Shown here piece by piece: positions 7,260-9,727 of a stretch of DNA of 9,727 bases (position 1 is the first letter of the stretch; every line of letters begins with the position of its first letter). The stretch spans positions 1-9,727 of the forward strand of contig CANQWP010000022.1 of NCBI GenBank assembly GCA_947627585.1, given 5' to 3'. The notes beneath the pieces were generated by a model that saw only the letters and a program-made list of their open reading frames with translations, was not told the origin of the DNA and made no database searches. Position numbers and translations under genes: made by a program. This stretch comes from an uncultured Clostridia bacterium. GTDB lineage: Bacteria > Bacillota > Clostridia > Christensenellales > UBA1242.

Positions 7260-7288
7260 CTAATAATTTCTTAAAAATAATTTATAAT
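7260..7288 (+). promoter_or_regulatory. Possible promoter of the first TSUP gene, divergent from the surface protein promoter
   Basis: A perfect TATAAT lies at 7283-7288, but the sequence 17 bases upstream (CTAATA, 7260-7265) is a poor -35 box and there is no TG extension. Transcription would begin around 7295, immediately before the AAAGGAA ribosome binding site at 7296-7302. The two divergent promoters lie back to back within 65 bases. Confidence 0.4.
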
Positions 7289-7311
7289 ATGCATCAAAGG
7301 AATCGTTTTTT

Positions 7312-7746
7312 ATGAAAGCTGATGCGCAAAACGAAAAAGCCTTGAAAAAGGAAGAAATGGTTGAAAAATCCGATCTTGACAAAAAATTATCTTGGAAGCA
7401 AATTGCCGTCCTTTGCATTTGTGGCGCACTGATTGGCTTTGTCAACGGCTTTTTTGGTGGAGGTGGAGGAATGATTTGTGTTCCCTTACTTGAAAGGCTG
7501 TTGAATTTGCCAAACAAATATTCTCATGCGACAGCAATCGTCATAATTCTTCCAATTTCTTTTGTCAGCGCGGTGATTTATTTTCTTGGTGGCCATTTGC
7601 AGACCATTCCTTTCGTAACTGTTGGAAGCGGAGTTGTCTTGGGAGGAATTTTGGGATCTTTTCTTCTCAAGTTTCTTCCATCAAAAATCATCAGGATCAT
7701 TTTTGTCATCATCATGTTGGCGGGTGGAATTAGATTGCTTTTTTAA
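7312..7746 (+). CDS. Half-size TauE/SafE (TSUP) family permease, first of a pair
   Basis: A 144-residue membrane protein corresponding to one repeat of the TSUP (TauE/SafE, PF01925-type) family, whose usual members have about 250 residues with two such repeats. Diagnostic features are GALIGFVNGFFGGGGGMICVP (residues 38-58), HATAIVIILP (72-81), GVVLGGILGSFLL (107-119), and the closing FLPSKIIRIIF...GGIRLLF. About four spans are visible (28-48, 70-92, 100-120, 125-144). A charged 26-residue N-terminal extension precedes the first. The family moves small sulfur or organic anions such as sulfite, sulfoacetate or taurine products; the substrate here is unknown. The ATG has AAAGGAA nine bases upstream. 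The second half-size gene follows after 211 bases, and the products probably assemble as a heterodimer equal to one full transporter. Confidence 0.85.
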   Translation: MKADAQNEKALKKEEMVEKSDLDKKLSWKQIAVLCICGALIGFVNGFFGGGGGMICVPLLERLLNLPNKYSHATAIVIILPISFVSAVIYFLGGHLQTIPFVTVGSGVVLGGILGSFLLKFLPSKIIRIIFVIIMLAGGIRLLF

Positions 7747-7751
7747 AAAAC

Positions 7752-7792
7752 GCAAAAAAACGGCTTTTTTGCACAATTTTTGTGAAAAAAGC
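7752..7792 (+). promoter_or_regulatory. Overlapping alternative hairpins after the first TSUP gene
   Basis: Two inverted repeats share the segment 7765-7770 and cannot form together. Hairpin 1 pairs GCAAAAAA (7752-7759) with TTTTTTGC (7765-7772). Hairpin 2 pairs GCTTTTTT (7763-7770) with AAAAAAGC (7785-7792) and extends through CACAA/TTGTG (7772-7776 with 7780-7784) to a TTT loop, with one bulged G. An outer AAAAC/GTTTT pair (7747-7751 with 7793-7797) can close the second. There is no long T run after hairpin 2, so it is not a standard terminator; it may act as an mRNA stabiliser, a weak terminator or an attenuator. Confidence 0.5.
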
Positions 7793-7957
7793 GTTTTGTA
7801 AGTACATTTTTCAGCGTGGAAAACATGAAGAAAGATAAAAAACGAGAAAATATTTCAAAAATTAAATAAAAAATTCAAAAAATGACAAAAAAGCCGCATT
7901 TTTAGTTATTTTTAATATTTTTTGTGCACAATAAAAACAACTTTTAGGAGTTTTTTT
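7793..7957 (+). other. AT-rich spacer between the TSUP genes
   Basis: The rest of the 211-base gap between the two permease genes is very AT-rich. It contains a perfect 10-base palindrome TTGTGCACAA at 7922-7931 and a TAATAT at 7913-7918, but I find no convincing -35 partner. No small coding region with a ribosome binding site was found before the site for the second permease gene. Confidence 0.5.
7944..7950 (+). promoter_or_regulatory. Ribosome binding site that fixes the GTG start of the second TSUP gene
   Basis: TTAGGAG lies seven bases before GTG at 7958. The frame is open from 7922, but the additional upstream residues precede this site and are not family-like, so GTG at 7958 is the best start. 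Confidence 0.8.
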
Positions 7958-8320
7958 GTGATTTATTTTTTTTATTGTTTGGCAGGTTTTGTTTCAGGAA
8001 TTTTTGGTGGGCTTGGAATGGGCGGAGGGACACTTCTCATTCCAATTTTGACAATTTTTCTTGACTTTGACCAAAAGCTCTCACAAGGCATCAACCTTTT
8101 GAGTTTTTTGATCATGGCGATTTTTTCAATATACATTCATTATCGTCACGGCTATATCGTCACAAAAAACATTTGGCCAATCATTTTTTTTGGCGTGCTG
8201 TTTTCCATTTTGGGGGCGCTTCTTATGTCCTTTTTGCCATCTAAAATTTTGAGAATTGGTTTTGGCGTGTTTTTGATTGTTCTTTCGATTGTTGAATTTG
8301 CAAAAGTATTGAAAAAATAA
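7958..8320 (+). CDS. Half-size TauE/SafE (TSUP) family permease, second of a pair
   Basis: A 120-residue membrane protein, again a single TSUP repeat. It has the AGFVSGIFGGLGMGGGTLLIP block (residues 9-29), a QGINLLSFL segment (43-51) equivalent to the 'HATA' region of its partner, GVLFSILGALL (79-89), and the same SFLPSKILRI (91-100) seen as KFLPSKIIRI in the upstream gene. Roughly four spans are present. It lacks the charged N-terminal extension of its partner and starts directly in the first span. Neither protein alone has the two inverted repeats of a full transporter, so joint function is the likeliest reading. Starts with GTG. The end of the gene is odd: a 21-base tandem duplication covers the last codons and stop, so the KVLKK-stop sequence is repeated in the same frame just after the stop. 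Confidence 0.85.
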   Translation: MIYFFYCLAGFVSGIFGGLGMGGGTLLIPILTIFLDFDQKLSQGINLLSFLIMAIFSIYIHYRHGYIVTKNIWPIIFFGVLFSILGALLMSFLPSKILRIGFGVFLIVLSIVEFAKVLKK

Positions 8321-8340
8321 GAAAAAGTATTGAAAAAATA
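8302..8340 (+). repeat. 21-base tandem duplication across the TSUP stop codon
   Basis: An 18-base sequence beginning AAAAGTATTGAAAA occurs at 8302-8319 and again, identical, at 8323-8340, giving a period of 21 bases. The period is seven codons, so both copies lie in the same frame: the first ends in TAA (8318-8320) and the second in TAG (8339-8341). Confidence 0.9.
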
Positions 8341-8341
8341 G

Positions 8342-8371
8342 TGGACAAATGCATTTCGTTTGTGTTATATT
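8342..8371 (+). promoter_or_regulatory. Promoter before the ferredoxin gene
   Basis: TGGACA (8342-8347) and TATATT (8366-8371) are 18 bases apart, with TG at 8363-8364 forming an extended -10 element (TGTTATATT). Transcription would start near 8378, about 20 bases before the ferredoxin ATG. It begins immediately after the tandem repeat, so the ferredoxin and the Ppx-like gene can be expressed apart from the permeases. Confidence 0.65.
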
Positions 8372-8398
8372 ATATAAAACTAAAATAAGAGGTGTGGA

Positions 8399-8572
8399 AT
8401 GGTTAACAAAAACAAATGCATCGCTTGCGGAACTTGCGTGGCAATTTGTCCTGTTGGAGCAATTTCTTTTGGCCCTGACGGAAAAGCACAAATTGACAAA
8501 ACAAAGTGTATCCATTGCGGAGCATGCCAAGCAAGTTGTCCTGTCGAAGCCATTGACTTGGACGCAGAATAA
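8399..8572 (+). CDS. 2[4Fe-4S] ferredoxin, clostridial type
   Basis: A 57-residue protein with two complete [4Fe-4S] cluster motifs: C7-x2-C10-x2-C13-x3-C17-Pro and C37-x2-C40-x2-C43-x3-C47-Pro. The spacing and length match the small bacterial 2[4Fe-4S] ferredoxins that carry low-potential electrons between oxidoreductases in anaerobes, for example pyruvate:ferredoxin oxidoreductase and hydrogenases. The two halves (CIACGTCVAICPVGAI and CIHCGACQASCPVEAI) show the ancient internal duplication of the family. No extra domain is present. AAGAGGTG at 8387-8394 serves as ribosome binding site for the ATG at 8399. It has its own likely promoter; the Ppx-like gene starts 20 bases downstream and is probably on the same transcript. 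No partner oxidoreductase lies in the window. Confidence 0.95.
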   Translation: MVNKNKCIACGTCVAICPVGAISFGPDGKAQIDKTKCIHCGACQASCPVEAIDLDAE

Positions 8573-8592
8573 TTTTTTTTGAGGGGAAACAT

Positions 8593-9727
8593 ATGGAAAA
8601 CATCGCATACATCACGCTTGATGACAAAAAAGTGAAGCTTTTGATTGTTCAAAGCAGAAACGGAAGATACAGAATTTTGGAAGAGATTGAAAATCAATAT
8701 GATTTGACAAACGACATTCTCAAAGACTGCCTTTTCAGTCCAAAATCAAAGACGGATATTTTGAAAGTTTTGAACATTTATCGTTATACAATTGAAACGT
8801 TCAAAGTCACAAAAATGATTGCATATGCTGACAAAATTGTTGTCAAGGCAAGAAACTATCGCGGCTTTTTGGACGAAATTTACACCAACACCGGCATGAA
8901 TTTTCTCATTGCAAACGATGAGGAAGTTGTGAAATATGTTTACAACGCTTGCATGGTCAGGGTGGACACGTCGAAAGGATACATCATCAACATCGGCGCA
9001 TATGAGACAAACATAATCAAATTCAATCGACGAAACGTCGTTGATTTTGACACCATTCCATATGGTCACAGCAATCTTTCTGCAATGGACACTCCTTTTG
9101 TTGAAAAAGTGGCTGCAGTGAAGAAAGAGTTGAAAAAAAGTGCGCTTGTCAAGGCGTTTGAAAATGATGCTGTTGTGGGCTGCGGATCCTCTTTCATTGA
9201 CGTTGCACGCATTGCAAAAAAATTGACGAGATATCCAATTGAGATCGACAACAACTATGATCTTTCGCGCGAAGCTTTGGACAAAGTGGCCGATTTCGTT
9301 GGTGGCCTTGATGCCCAAAAAATCAAGAAAATCAAAGGCATGGGCGCAGATGGACGCGAGAGCATTGATGGTGGACTTGCTGTGATCACGGCAATTTATG
9401 ACCTCTTCAAAACTGAGCACATCACAATTTCGTCCGCAAACATGCTTGAAGGGGTTGTGCTTGCAAACCTTGTGGGCACGGCAAACGAAAAATATTCTGA
9501 CCTTTTGCAAAACAGCCTTGACGCATATTATGAATTCAAAAAAGAAGGTCTCGCAATCAACACGCAGGTTTATGAAATGGCAATTTTGCTTTTCAAACAG
9601 CTCAAAGTTGTCCACAAACTTCCGCGCGTCTATGTGAAGCCGCTCAAAATTGCCGCATATATGTATGATTGTGGAAAATTCATCAGCTTCAAGGACAATC
9701 ACAAACATGCTTATTATGCAATTTTGA
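8593..9727 (+). CDS. Ppx/GppA-family protein with degenerate active-site motifs (partial, runs off the window)
   Basis: At least 378 codons, open to the window edge; the TGA in the last three bases is in another frame. GAGGGG at 8581-8586 lies six bases before the ATG. The exopolyphosphatase/pppGpp phosphatase family is recognised from the second ASKHA subdomain (KGMGADGRESIDGGLAVITA, 248-267, then ISSANMLEGVVLAN, 279-292, matching 'R.d.i..G.aiL' and 'vS...LReG') and the start of the C-terminal HD-type domain (MYDCGKFISFKDNHKHAYYA, 357-376, matching 'LHDIGK.I....H.kHs.Y'). E110-E111 match the Glu-rich catalytic region. But the phosphate-1 loop 'DxGSNS' is LDDKKV (9-14), the phosphate-2 loop 'DIGGGSTE' is NIGAYETN (133-140), and the His of 'HD' is Tyr (Y358). 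Such enzymes hydrolyse polyphosphate or pppGpp; this one may not be catalytic in the usual way. Sequencing errors are unlikely because the frame is intact. Confidence 0.8.
   Translation, partial: MENIAYITLDDKKVKLLIVQSRNGRYRILEEIENQYDLTNDILKDCLFSPKSKTDILKVLNIYRYTIETFKVTKMIAYADKIVVKARNYRGFLDEIYTNTGMNFLIANDEEVVKYVYNACMVRVDTSKGYIINIGAYETNIIKFNRRNVVDFDTIPYGHSNLSAMDTPFVEKVAAVKKELKKSALVKAFENDAVVGCGSSFIDVARIAKKLTRYPIEIDNNYDLSREALDKVADFVGGLDAQKIKKIKGMGADGRESIDGGLAVITAIYDLFKTEHITISSANMLEGVVLANLVGTANEKYSDLLQNSLDAYYEFKKEGLAINTQVYEMAILLFKQLKVVHKLPRVYVKPLKIAAYMYDCGKFISFKDNHKHAYYAIL

Noticed and set aside
7825..7869. A 14-codon Lys-rich frame (MKKDKKRENISKIK) in the permease spacer, considered as a leader peptide
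   Set aside because: No Shine-Dalgarno precedes it and its A-rich composition makes such a frame likely by chance.
8573..8580. An eight-T run after the ferredoxin gene, considered as a terminator
   Set aside because: No inverted repeat precedes the T run, and the next gene with its ribosome binding site follows at once.
8746..9708. A 320-codon open frame on the minus strand opposite the Ppx-like gene
   Set aside because: It is antisense to a gene with clear family motifs, has no ribosome binding site or recognisable motif, and its Cys/Phe/His/Asn-rich composition is what the codon use of the + strand gene produces on the other strand.

Overview
The window reads as chromosomal DNA from a low-GC, Gram-positive-type bacterium of the Bacillota, probably an uncultured Clostridia-like lineage. 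The grounds are an RNase J tail, strong AGGAG-type ribosome binding sites, TTGACA/TATAAT-type promoters, a clostridial-type 2[4Fe-4S] ferredoxin, and a secreted single-span surface protein with a Lys-rich signal peptide. The lineage call is inference; no rRNA or other marker is present.

Left part (1-2600, all + strand): the 3' end of an RNase J gene, then trmR (tRNA wobble-uridine O-methyltransferase), a PAP2-type membrane phosphatase, tsaE and tsaB. trmR, tsaE and tsaB all act on the tRNA anticodon loop (positions 34 and 37). The phosphatase probably handles an undecaprenyl or lipid phosphate. Genes overlap or nearly touch, except for a 65-base gap before the phosphatase that holds a possible promoter.

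Centre (2597-3226): a strong promoter whose -35 box contains the tsaB stop codon drives a monocistronic gene for an unrecognised 179-residue protein with two tandem zinc ribbons and a very acidic tail. It ends at a hairpin that can terminate transcription in both directions.

Large minus-strand gene (7191-3232): a 1319-residue secreted protein with four related jelly-roll-like modules, one C-terminal membrane span and an unusual cytoplasmic coiled-coil tail of about 158 residues. It has its own strong extended -10 promoter and is the only minus-strand gene. It is the most distinctive gene here.

Right part (7312-9727, + strand): two half-size TauE/SafE (TSUP) permease genes separated by a hairpin-rich 211-base spacer, a 57-residue ferredoxin gene with its own promoter, and the start of a Ppx/GppA-family gene that runs off the window end. 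In this last protein the two phosphate-binding motifs and the HD motif are all altered, which suggests a non-catalytic or changed-activity member. No tRNA, rRNA, CRISPR array, insertion sequence or phage feature was seen.
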